Shown here: piece after piece, positions 1 through 5,664 of the stretch | Layout: the number at the start of each line of letters is the position of its first letter | How positions within the stretch are numbered: position 1 is the first letter of the stretch | Assembly (NCBI GenBank): GCA_022710245.1 | Contig: JAKLHH010000406.1 | Location: 1-6,904, forward strand | Length of the DNA stretch: 6,904 nt | Source of the DNA: Myxococcota bacterium | GTDB taxonomy: Bacteria > Myxococcota > Polyangia > GCA-2747355 > JAKLHH01 | Reading direction: 5' to 3' | Translations under genes and position numbers: made by a program | The notes under the pieces: generated by a model | What the model saw: only the letters and a program-made list of their open reading frames with translations | Databases searched by the model: none | What the model was told of the DNA's origin: nothing

Positions 1-345
1 ACCGCGGCGGCGCGACCGGACGGCACGTCGCCGTTCGCCAGGCGCGAGAGCAGCGTCGCGGCCTCGTCCATGGCGCCGACCGCCGCCAGGTCGTCCGCCG
101 CGCGGACCGCGGCCTGCTCCCCGCCGGCCGCCGCGATGCGCGGCCCGACCCAGCCGGCGACGCCCAGCGTGTCGCGCGCGGCGGCGCGGTAGAAGGTGTA
201 GCCGGGCCTCGCCGCCAGGGCGCGCAGGAGTGAGTCGCCGCCGGTCGTGTCGCGTTGGGAGCGCCGCGCGATGCCCAGCCAGAAGCGGCTCCCCTCGTCT
301 CCGGCCCCTTCCCACATCGCCGCCGCCGAGTCCACGCGACCCGCG
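1..345 (-). other. Segment of different character: transglycosylase-like, very GC-rich
   Basis: This is the part of the left-edge frame after the PhnD-like portion. A hand count gives 31 A/T in positions 1-180 (about 83% GC), against roughly 73% for 361-600 and clearly lower values inside the phosphatase gene. The encoded residues 89-203 lack the strand-helix pattern expected for the continuing binding-protein fold. They look instead like the alpha-superhelical part of a Slt-type transglycosylase, with the characteristic FWLG and FY.AAARD.LG spacing. The DSAA and GDSLL wording reminds me of Gemmatimonadota proteins, which is an impression only. Treat identity and linkage of this segment to the rest of the window as uncertain. 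Confidence 0.45.
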
Positions 346-611
346 GCGAAGTGCAGCAGGCCGGCGCGGATGTCCCGGCGCAGGTCTTTCGGGTCGAGAT
401 AGGCGAGCCCCTCCACCGGCCGCTGCAGCTGCCGGGAGAGGTGGCGGGCCACGCGCTTCGCGGCATGGTACCGCTCGAGCGCGCCGCCGAAGGGGATCTC
501 CGGCAAGCACAGCCCGACGCTGAGGCGCCTCTCGGCCCGCACCAAGTCCGGCCAGAGCCCTGCCAGCCCCACCAGACCTGCGACGATCGCGATGCGAGTC
601 CTCTCGTTCAC
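1..611 (-). CDS. PhnD-like substrate-binding protein N-terminus running into lytic-transglycosylase-like sequence (partial, possible chimera)
   Basis: An open frame of 203 codons starts at GTG 611-609 and leaves the window at the left edge. The GTG overlaps the TGA of the TPR gene by 4 nt (GTGA), a standard translational-coupling arrangement, so the start is well supported. Residues 8-26 form a hydrophobic stretch followed by Arg-Ala, a probable signal peptide or N-terminal anchor. Residues 29-88 (LSVGLCLPE..., then ALERYHAAKRVARHLSRQL, RPVEGLAY, AGLLHFA) match the first strand-helix unit of PhnD/SsuA-type periplasmic binding proteins, which bind phosphonate-like or other small ligands. From about residue 89 the character changes: DSAAAMWEGAG, SRFWLGIARR, FYRAAARDTLG and VRAADDLAAVGAMDEA resemble the helical superhelix of Slt-type soluble lytic transglycosylases. 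The catalytic domains of either family are not in view. The frame is continuous, so this is a natural fusion or a contig-end misassembly; I lean to the latter. Confidence 0.65.
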   Translation of the reverse strand, partial: MNERTRIAIVAGLVGLAGLWPDLVRAERRLSVGLCLPEIPFGGALERYHAAKRVARHLSRQLQRPVEGLAYLDPKDLRRDIRAGLLHFAAGRVDSAAAMWEGAGDEGSRFWLGIARRSQRDTTGGDSLLRALAARPGYTFYRAAARDTLGVAGWVGPRIAAAGGEQAAVRAADDLAAVGAMDEAATLLSRLANGDVPSGRAAA

Positions 612-2233
612 TGCTCTCCCTCGAACACGGCGCGCTTGGCGGCCAGGATCTCGTCGAGCTTCGGGAACTGTGCACCTCTTGCCTTGCACTCCTTGAACAG
701 CCGGTAGGCCTCCCACAGGTCAAAGGCCTGCTCCCGGTCGACGGCGAGATTGCACGCAGCGACGGGCACCTCCTTGACGAGCCCCTTCAGCACCTCCACG
801 GCCGCCGCCTGGTCCCCCGAGGCATAGCCAAGCACTGCGGCGTTGTGGCGCCAGATCGCCGGCGGGTCGGCGACGCCGCGCAGGGTCTGCAGGTGAACCT
901 GACGGGCCTCCGCGACCTTCGCCGAAGTGAACAGCTCGGCTGCTGCGCGGAGCTGGGAACGGAGGGCCATCTCCAGCAGCTTCGCCCGGGCGAGCGCGTC
1001 GAGCTTGCCGGCCATCCGCTCGAAGCTCGCCGCTGCGCGGAGCTGTCGGTCAGAGTCCTTGGCGAAGTAGTCGGCGAAGGCGCCGATCAGATCGTCGGTG
1101 ATCGGCGCGTACGCCGCCCGGATGATCAACCTGAGGTCGACCGGCGCTCCACCCAGCAGCCGCTGGCCCTGCTCGAGCTGGCCCCGCGCGGCGGCGCCGA
1201 GCAGGATCGCGGCCCGGACCTCGGCGCGCTCGGCTGGCCCGAGGCTACCGCTCTCGACGACCGCCGCCCTCATCGCCCGCCAGCCTGCCTGCTCCTTGCC
1301 ATGCGCGAGCTCCGCGATGCCGAGCGCCACGTGCACCCGCGCCAGCCTGGCCCGGACCTGTGCCTCGAGCTCGGGATGAGACCTGCCGAGCACGTTCGCT
1401 GCCTGGGTCAGGTCCACCATCGCGCCGAACGGCTTGCCGAGACGGGCCCGCACTGCAGCCGCGGCCATCAGGGTCCTGGCGAAGGTCGCCGGCCCGAGAT
1501 CGTGGCTGGCCGCCACGGCCCGCTCAAGGTGCTGCTCGGCCTGCACGAGCTGGCCGGTCGCCGCCAGGGCCCGGCCCATGAGGTGGTTGGCCGCCGGGTC
1601 GTTCGGAGCGCGGCGGAGAGCGCGCCCGAGCGGTACGACGGCCCGGTCCGGACGGCCCGAGTACAGCTCGAGCAGGCCGAGGTTCCGGTCGACCACGCTG
1701 GATCCGGGATCGACTCGTCGGGCGCGCTCCACCAGCTGCCGGGCGGCGGAGAGGTCCCGCCGGCGCAGCGCCGCCCGACCCAGGTGGCCAAGCGCCGCCA
1801 CGGTCTCGGCCCGCGCTCCCTGGTGAGCGGGGTCCTCCCCCAGGGCCCTCGCGTACAGGGAGATGGCTTTTTGAAACTCGCCGGACGAGCTCTCGACCAT
1901 CCCGGCGTAATACAGCTCCTCGGCGCCCGCCCCGGGCAGGGAGAGCAGGCGCCTGGCCAGCTCCCGGGCGCGGCCGGTCTCCTCCGCGCGGATGGCGGCA
2001 CGGATGGCGAGGATCAGCGTCTCCTTGCTCGGGAGCTCGGAGAGGAGCGGAGCCAGTCCACGCAGCGCCGCTCTGTAGTTCCCCTGCCCGAACTGGGCAC
2101 GCGCCACCGTGAGCGGCTCCTCCGACCGACCGGAGCAGGCTGGGCCAAGCAGGGGCACCACGGCGAGCAACACCAGCCGTCTGCCGGGCCGGTGCCGACC
2201 GTTCCCACACGTGGAGCGCCCCCTGACTGTCAT
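608..2233 (-). CDS. TPR-repeat protein, putative lipoprotein
   Basis: This 541-residue protein starts at ATG 2233-2231, 2 nt after the phosphatase stop, with AAGGA upstream inside the phosphatase coding end. Residues 15-33 are a basic then hydrophobic leader ending LLGPAC|SG. This resembles a lipoprotein signal with Cys33 as the lipidated residue, although the lipobox is imperfect (Leu at -4, Pro at -2). The mature part is almost all helical repeats. Recognisable TPR units lie at about 41-70, 105-138, 146-177, 180-211 and 214-246, with typical phrases such as GEFQKAISLYARALGEDP and RPDRAVVPLGRALRRAPND. Residues 260-430 continue as degenerate helical pairs. The C-terminal 450-541 has another repeat-like unit (HNAAVLGYASGDQAAAVEVLKG) and ends in a charged helix. 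TPR arrays bind proteins, so a periplasmic scaffold between the phosphatase sensor domain and the downstream binding protein is plausible. No enzymatic motif is visible. Confidence 0.85.
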   Translation of the reverse strand: MTVRGRSTCGNGRHRPGRRLVLLAVVPLLGPACSGRSEEPLTVARAQFGQGNYRAALRGLAPLLSELPSKETLILAIRAAIRAEETGRARELARRLLSLPGAGAEELYYAGMVESSSGEFQKAISLYARALGEDPAHQGARAETVAALGHLGRAALRRRDLSAARQLVERARRVDPGSSVVDRNLGLLELYSGRPDRAVVPLGRALRRAPNDPAANHLMGRALAATGQLVQAEQHLERAVAASHDLGPATFARTLMAAAAVRARLGKPFGAMVDLTQAANVLGRSHPELEAQVRARLARVHVALGIAELAHGKEQAGWRAMRAAVVESGSLGPAERAEVRAAILLGAAARGQLEQGQRLLGGAPVDLRLIIRAAYAPITDDLIGAFADYFAKDSDRQLRAAASFERMAGKLDALARAKLLEMALRSQLRAAAELFTSAKVAEARQVHLQTLRGVADPPAIWRHNAAVLGYASGDQAAAVEVLKGLVKEVPVAACNLAVDREQAFDLWEAYRLFKECKARGAQFPKLDEILAAKRAVFEGEQ

Positions 2234-2235
2234 CC

Positions 2236-3801
2236 TCAGAGTATCCTTGCCACGAAGAAGGTGACGTCATCACGTGGTGGAACGTCACCGCTGAACTCGA
2301 GGGTCTGCTTGACGATCTCGTCGCGCACCTCGTCCGGCGCTCTCTTCGCGTTCGCCTGCAGCAGCGCCCGGAGACGACGCTCGCCAAACTCCTGGTCCTC
2401 CGCGTTGACGCACTCGATGACCCCATCGGTGTACCAGAACAGCCTGTCGCCAGGCTGGAGCTGGAACGTGCGGGTCTCGAACTCGCTGTCCTTGTCGTCG
2501 CCGAGCTTGTGGCCCCGCACGACCATCGAGACTATCCGTCCCGTCTCCGCGGAGTAGTGAAACGGGAAGTTGTGTCCGGCGTTGACCCCCTGCAGGGTGT
2601 GCTGCTTCGGATCGTAGATCCCGGCGAAGCACGACATCACGAAGTTCCCTCGGGCTGTCTCCAGGATCGCCGAGTTGAGCATCCGGAACATGACCTCGAG
2701 CTCGACCTCGCCCTTCGTCATCGCCATCAAGCAGGCGGCCGCCCCCTTGGCGGCGGCGGTGATCATGGCCGAGCCGATCCCGTGGCCGGTGACGTCGCCG
2801 ATCAGCAGCAGGCTCCGGCTGTCCGGGAGGCAGTAGTAGGTCCACCAGTCTCCGCCGCAGCGGGTCGCCGGCTTGAAGTAGCTCGCGAGATCGATGCCGG
2901 GGAGATCGACGATGGCCGTGGCGTCGGGGACCAGCGTGGCCTGTACGGCCCGGGCCACCTCCATCTCCTTCTCCAGCGCGGCTCTCTCCACCGACTCCCT
3001 CATCAGCAGCCGCACCTGCTCCGCCATATGATTGAAGCGGTCGCCGAGGAGGCCCACCTCGTCCTGCGACCGGACCTCCACCCGCGTCTCCAGGTCGCCC
3101 TTGGCGATCCGCTCGGCCTGGGTCACCAGCATCCGGATCGGCCGCGAGATGTGGAACCCCACGACCACGGCCAGGATCAGTCCGACGATGCCCGAGACCG
3201 CCGCGAAGAGCAGCGTCGTCTTCACGCTGGCGCGCACCTCGTGCTGCCTGAGCTGTTGCACCTGCTCCAGCTCGGTGAACAGGGGAGCCAGCGTGAAGGC
3301 GACCAGCACCGTCCCCAGGCGATCGCCACGCTCCTCCACCGGCGAGGTGAAGGCGATCGACCTGCGCCCGCCAGCCATGATGTCCTGGTGCACCTGGGGG
3401 TTGGTGGCCGTCAGATCCTCCTTGAGGATGCCCTCGGCCCTGGAGCCCACGAGCTTGCTGTCGGTGTGGGCCACGATGGTGCCCGGACGGTCGGCGACAG
3501 CGATCATGCTGACGTCCTGCATACCCTCGGCGACCCTCGCCACGATGATCTGCAGGGTGGTGTAGTCATGATGGAGCATCTCGATCCGCGTCAGCTGGAC
3601 GAGCAGGTCCATCTTGGCCATACCGGCGGCCTCGAGGCTCTCATTGACCTTGGTCTTGAGGCGTTCGCCGAGGCTGCCAATGACCCGGTTGGTCTGGGTG
3701 ATGCCGAGGACACCGGAGAGCGCGACGACGGCGAGCACGAGCGTCGTGCTGAGCACGACGAGCTTGACGCTGATGCTCACCTTCGTCTTCGTCCCGGGCA
3801 C
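2236..3801 (-). CDS. Membrane sensor phosphatase: Cache-like periplasmic domain, HAMP, SpoIIE-type PP2C
   Basis: This predicted PPM/PP2C-family serine/threonine phosphatase probably dephosphorylates a cytoplasmic regulator, classically an anti-sigma-factor antagonist. I place the start at GTG 3801-3799 (521 residues), preceded by AGGAGGG 7 nt upstream. The frame stays open to another GTG at 3873, which would add 24 Arg/Pro-rich residues. Residues below count from that longer form. Transmembrane helices lie at 36-58 and 217-240. Between them is a periplasmic domain with Cache-like wording (VSMIAVADRPGTIVAHTDSKLVG, 121-143). HAMP covers about 240-292 (P245, DEVGLLGDRFNHMAEQV), then a charged helical linker to 312. 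The catalytic domain covers about 325-545. All metal-site motifs are present: GGDWW (Asp342), GDVTGHG (Asp360), NAGHNFP (431-437), WYTDG (Asp483) and PPRDDVTF (Asp535/536), so it should be active. It is first gene of the operon with the TPR and PhnD-like genes. No partner kinase or STAS gene is visible. Confidence 0.93.
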   Translation of the reverse strand: MPGTKTKVSISVKLVVLSTTLVLAVVALSGVLGITQTNRVIGSLGERLKTKVNESLEAAGMAKMDLLVQLTRIEMLHHDYTTLQIIVARVAEGMQDVSMIAVADRPGTIVAHTDSKLVGSRAEGILKEDLTATNPQVHQDIMAGGRRSIAFTSPVEERGDRLGTVLVAFTLAPLFTELEQVQQLRQHEVRASVKTTLLFAAVSGIVGLILAVVVGFHISRPIRMLVTQAERIAKGDLETRVEVRSQDEVGLLGDRFNHMAEQVRLLMRESVERAALEKEMEVARAVQATLVPDATAIVDLPGIDLASYFKPATRCGGDWWTYYCLPDSRSLLLIGDVTGHGIGSAMITAAAKGAAACLMAMTKGEVELEVMFRMLNSAILETARGNFVMSCFAGIYDPKQHTLQGVNAGHNFPFHYSAETGRIVSMVVRGHKLGDDKDSEFETRTFQLQPGDRLFWYTDGVIECVNAEDQEFGERRLRALLQANAKRAPDEVRDEIVKQTLEFSGDVPPRDDVTFFVARIL

Positions 3802-3808
3802 AGCTACG

Positions 3809-3815
3809 CCCTCCT
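3809..3815 (-). promoter_or_regulatory. Shine-Dalgarno that decides the phosphatase start
   Basis: On the minus strand AGGAGGG ends 7 nt before GTG 3801-3799. The competing upstream GTG (3873-3871) has only GGAG at a tight 4-nt spacing. The encoded protein from 3801 begins MPGTKTKVSISVKLVV, a short basic cytoplasmic tail directly before the first transmembrane helix, as is usual for this architecture. Confidence 0.7.
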
Positions 3816-3845
3816 GCGGCCCCGGCGGATCGCGCTGACGACGGT

Positions 3846-3875
3846 AGCATATTAGCTCAAGTTCATCGGGCACAA
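3846..3875 (-). promoter_or_regulatory. Candidate sigma-70-type promoter for the phosphatase operon
   Basis: The stretch is markedly AT-richer than its surroundings. Reading the minus strand, TTGTGC (3875-3870) and TATGCT (3851-3846) are separated by 18 nt, and the overlapping TAATAT (3854-3849) is another -10-like hexamer. Transcription would begin near 3840, about 40 nt before the preferred start with its strong Shine-Dalgarno. The -35 match is poor (TTG only), so this is a weak call based mainly on base composition and position. Confidence 0.25.
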
Positions 3876-3896
3876 TACTCCAACGTCCAGGAGCTG

Positions 3897-5180
3897 ATGT
3901 TTGACATTGACAGGAGATCCTCTACTATCTTCTCGCGTGTCACGAGCGCAACGACCATCACCATCATGAAGAGCGGGCCACGCCGGCGTGAGGCCTGGCT
4001 ACCGCGACTCATCGCCCACCTGAACAGCCGCCGCACCCGCGCGCTGATCCCGGAGTTCGGTTCGCTCCCGGCTGCCGAAAAGATCGACAGGGCCGTCAGG
4101 GTCTTCCGGCGGCTCGCCGACGAGGAGCCTGACGCCGACCTGCGGCCATCCCGCAGGTGGTCCCTGGAGTACATGGAGGCCTGCGCCAGGGGCGCCGGCG
4201 CGCGCAGGCAGTTCCTGATCGACGAGGGTGTGTTCGAAGGTGGCGAGCTGCTGGTGGCCCCCGCGCGGGTGCAGCCGCAGATGGAGATCGGCAATCTCGA
4301 TCCGGCGTCCTACTCTGGCTCGTTCAGCCAGGAGGTCGCCGCGCTCCGCGCGCTGATGTTCCAGGAGTACTTCGGCGTGAAGAGCTTGCTCGCGATCCCC
4401 GAGGCAGCCGACCTGGTGGCCTGCATCGCCCCGACCCTCGTCGGCCGTCTGCCCCCGCCACGGCTGAAGCTCTCGCTCCTGCTGAGAGACTACGTCGAGC
4501 GGATCGTGTCCGAGACGAGACGAGGCGATCTGCCGCTGGTCGCTGTGTTCGGCGAGGGAAAGGGAGAAGAGCTGGTCCCGCTGGTGGTGCGAGGCCTGAG
4601 CGTCATCTGCTTCGACGCCCACGACCAGCAGTTCACCAGGGACCTGCTGCTCGGGACGTTCCGCCAGTCTGCGGTCGATCCGCCCGAGATGGTCGCGCTG
4701 AGCGAGCTGGGAGAGGTGCACACCTCGGTGAGCGCCTGGAAGAGGCTCGGCTGCAGTCCTACCATCTTCATCCTGTCGGACACCGACGTCACCAGGGATG
4801 AGCTGTTCCCGGAGCAGCTGCACGGGATCGCCTCGGTGGCCGCCTCCGTCTATCTGCTGCACGAGCTGCGACGCAAGGAGGCGTTCTTCGCCAACCTGGC
4901 GTCGATCTCGAAGGGCTCGATCGTGGTGTTCGACGGCAATCCCTCCACCGCGGGCCTGGACAATATCGTCCTGCCCGTCAGCGACAGGCACGAAGCCGTG
5001 GTCACCGGCCACGACGCCGTGGTGTCGCATCTCCTCAGCCAGACCCCCGCGCAGATGGAGGCGATCGCGCGCCGCGCCGTCCCCGAGCTGCACTGGGAGA
5101 GCTCCCTCGTCGGTCCGCCGCTGCCGCCGCCGCTGTTCTACAAGCTCCAGGGCGCCGTGATCGGGCGTCGCTCCCGCTGA
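3897..5180 (+). CDS. Unrecognised protein with a class I SAM-methyltransferase-like C-terminal half
   Basis: This protein of 427 residues from ATG 3897 does not belong to a family I can name. An in-frame ATG at 3966 (Met24) is an alternative start. ATG 3897 has AGGAG at a tight 3-nt spacing, while Met24 has no good ribosome site but lies downstream of a candidate promoter. Residues 30-205 are mostly helical and charged with no motif I recognise. Residues 213-241 (LPLVAVFGEGKGEELVPLVV, then LSVICFDAH) look like the nucleotide-binding strand-loop-helix of class I methyltransferases: a glycine-rich GEGKG loop and an acidic residue closing the second strand. Residues 288-346 (TIFILSD, IASVAASVYLLHEL, FFANLASISKGSIVVFDG) fit the later motifs, including the LLHEL region and the strand ending in Asp. 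There is no signal peptide or membrane segment, so it is probably cytoplasmic. Its divergent position suggests possible co-regulation with the phosphatase operon. The substrate is unknown, and a Rossmann-like non-methyltransferase remains possible. Confidence 0.6.
   Translation: MFDIDRRSSTIFSRVTSATTITIMKSGPRRREAWLPRLIAHLNSRRTRALIPEFGSLPAAEKIDRAVRVFRRLADEEPDADLRPSRRWSLEYMEACARGAGARRQFLIDEGVFEGGELLVAPARVQPQMEIGNLDPASYSGSFSQEVAALRALMFQEYFGVKSLLAIPEAADLVACIAPTLVGRLPPPRLKLSLLLRDYVERIVSETRRGDLPLVAVFGEGKGEELVPLVVRGLSVICFDAHDQQFTRDLLLGTFRQSAVDPPEMVALSELGEVHTSVSAWKRLGCSPTIFILSDTDVTRDELFPEQLHGIASVAASVYLLHELRRKEAFFANLASISKGSIVVFDGNPSTAGLDNIVLPVSDRHEAVVTGHDAVVSHLLSQTPAQMEAIARRAVPELHWESSLVGPPLPPPLFYKLQGAVIGRRSR
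3901..3928 (+). promoter_or_regulatory. Candidate sigma-70-type promoter with tandem TTGACA
   Basis: A perfect TTGACA (3901-3906) is followed after 16 nt by TACTAT (3923-3928), a 4/6 match to the -10 consensus. A second perfect TTGACA abuts the first (3907-3912). The predicted start of transcription is near 3935. The site falls inside the coding frame if translation begins at ATG 3897, so either the gene starts at 3966 or this is not its only promoter. Confidence 0.45.
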
Positions 5181-5191
5181 CATCCCCTGCC

Positions 5192-5206
5192 CGCTGCTGC
5201 GCAGCG
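5192..5206 (+). terminator. Short GC hairpin after the methyltransferase-like gene
   Basis: CGCTGC and GCAGCG form a 6-bp stem with a 3-nt TGC loop, 12 nt past the stop codon. There is no T-tract after it, so it is at best a weak intrinsic terminator. Such short GC hairpins also arise by chance at this base composition. Confidence 0.25.
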
Positions 5207-5295
5207 TAGCTGACCGGCGCCGCGGCGAGCGAGCTGCTCGAGGCGCGTCGCGCGATGCCGCGGCTGCAGCCCCTCGACCTCGCGGACCGCGTCGC

Positions 5296-5311
5296 TGGCA
5301 CACCCGCTGCA
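5296..5311 (+). promoter_or_regulatory. Candidate sigma-54 (RpoN) promoter for the small lipoprotein gene
   Basis: TGGCACACCCGCTGCA matches the -24/-12 consensus TGGCAC-N5-TTGCA at every specified base except the first T of the -12 element. The invariant GG (5297-5298) and GC (5309-5310) are separated by exactly 10 nt, as required. The expected transcription start is near 5322, just ahead of the purine-rich ribosome site and ATG 5341. No enhancer-binding-protein site was identified. Confidence 0.45.
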
Positions 5312-5340
5312 CCCCGAGCTGACCCAAGGGGGGGGACAGC

Positions 5341-5649
5341 ATGACGACGACAGGCTGGGCGCGAAGAGCCCTCGCGAGGCTGACGCTGACCTCGGTGCTC
5401 GCCGGAGCCGGAGCGCTCGCAGCCTGCGGCGACACCTCCCCTCCTGCGCCCGACGCGTGGGTGGGCCCGCAGACGGCGAGCGCGCCCTGGCACGCCGACC
5501 TCGGCGACGACGCCCGCGCCTGCGGCAACGGGCGGTGCGAGCCCGGCGAGACGCTGCTCGGCTGCCCGCGCGACTGCCGGCCACGGCCCTCGAACCCTGA
5601 CCCGAGCGTCCTCCTCGATCCCGGCTTCGTCGACCCGCCCCGACGCTGA
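5341..5649 (+). CDS. Small lipoprotein with CGNGxCExGE cysteine motif
   Basis: This is a 102-residue secreted lipoprotein of unknown function. The ATG is preceded by AAGGGGGGGG with a 5-nt spacing. Residues 1-28 form a clear lipoprotein signal peptide: Arg residues at 8, 9 and 13, a hydrophobic core, and the lipobox LAAC with Cys29 lipidated. Gly30 and Asp31 follow. Residues 61-79 carry CGNGRCEPGETLLGCPRDC, a motif found singly or repeated in many secreted myxobacterial proteins; Cys61, Cys66, Cys75 and Cys79 are likely disulphide-bonded. The flanks are Pro/Asp-rich and probably unstructured, and the last 20 residues end in PPRR. Asp31 at the +2 position would argue for inner-membrane retention under the enterobacterial rule, which may not apply here; Gly30 is the true +2 residue, so no prediction is made. 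The gene stands alone in its direction, possibly under a sigma-54 promoter, and converges on the YihY gene. Confidence 0.82.
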   Translation: MTTTGWARRALARLTLTSVLAGAGALAACGDTSPPAPDAWVGPQTASAPWHADLGDDARACGNGRCEPGETLLGCPRDCRPRPSNPDPSVLLDPGFVDPPRR

Positions 5650-5664
5650 GCCGCCGGGCTCAGC
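5645..5664. terminator. Bidirectional hairpin shared by two convergent genes
   Basis: GCTGAGCC (5645-5652) and GGCTCAGC (5657-5664) form a perfect 8-bp GC-rich stem around a GCCG loop. The lipoprotein TGA (5647-5649) lies in the left arm and the YihY stop (TCA on the plus strand, 5660-5662) occupies the mirror position in the right arm. Neither side has a clear T-tract, so termination strength is uncertain, but the placement suits a terminator serving both strands. Confidence 0.5.

Larger units (their letters stand above)
5181..5340. other. Non-coding gap before the lipoprotein gene
   Basis: This 160-nt interval separates the methyltransferase-like gene from the lipoprotein gene. It holds the weak hairpin, the sigma-54-like site and a G8 run (5328-5335) forming part of the ribosome site. 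Between them are several short GC-rich palindromic stretches (for example CGAGCTGCTCG around 5230) of no evident function. I see no small gene or RNA. Confidence 0.6.

Noticed and set aside
230..707. Overlapping plus-strand frames near the left edge
   Set aside because: They are antisense to the minus-strand frame whose GTGA overlap and PhnD-like residues support it, and they are dominated by Arg, Pro and Ala.
845..2557. Long plus-strand open frame of 570 codons
   Set aside because: It is antisense to the TPR gene and the phosphatase end. It spans their junction, has an Arg/Pro/Gly-rich shadow composition and shows no motif. High GC content makes such antisense frames common.
2509..3855. Plus-strand open frame of 448 codons
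   Set aside because: It lies opposite the phosphatase, whose catalytic motifs fix the real frame. The translation is His/Asp/Arg/Leu-rich shadow sequence.
3901..3912. Tandem TTGACA considered as a Pho-box, given the PhnD-like gene nearby
   Set aside because: PhoB/PhoP sites use direct repeats with an 11-bp period; here the period is 6 bp and the sequence is simply a repeated -35 hexamer.
3956..3967. CATCACCATCAT resembling a His-tag or vector remnant
   Set aside because: It is only four codons, it is not in the gene's reading frame, and no vector or linker sequence flanks it.
5220..5285. Several short palindromes (for example CGAGCTGCTCG) considered as an operator or small RNA
   Set aside because: The loop is too short for a hairpin, the repeats are not spaced consistently, and such sequences are expected by chance at this GC content.
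3999..5528. Minus-strand open frame of 509 codons
   Set aside because: It is antisense to the methyltransferase-like gene and runs across the gap into the lipoprotein gene with no motif or signal. The plus-strand genes have better starts and recognisable features.
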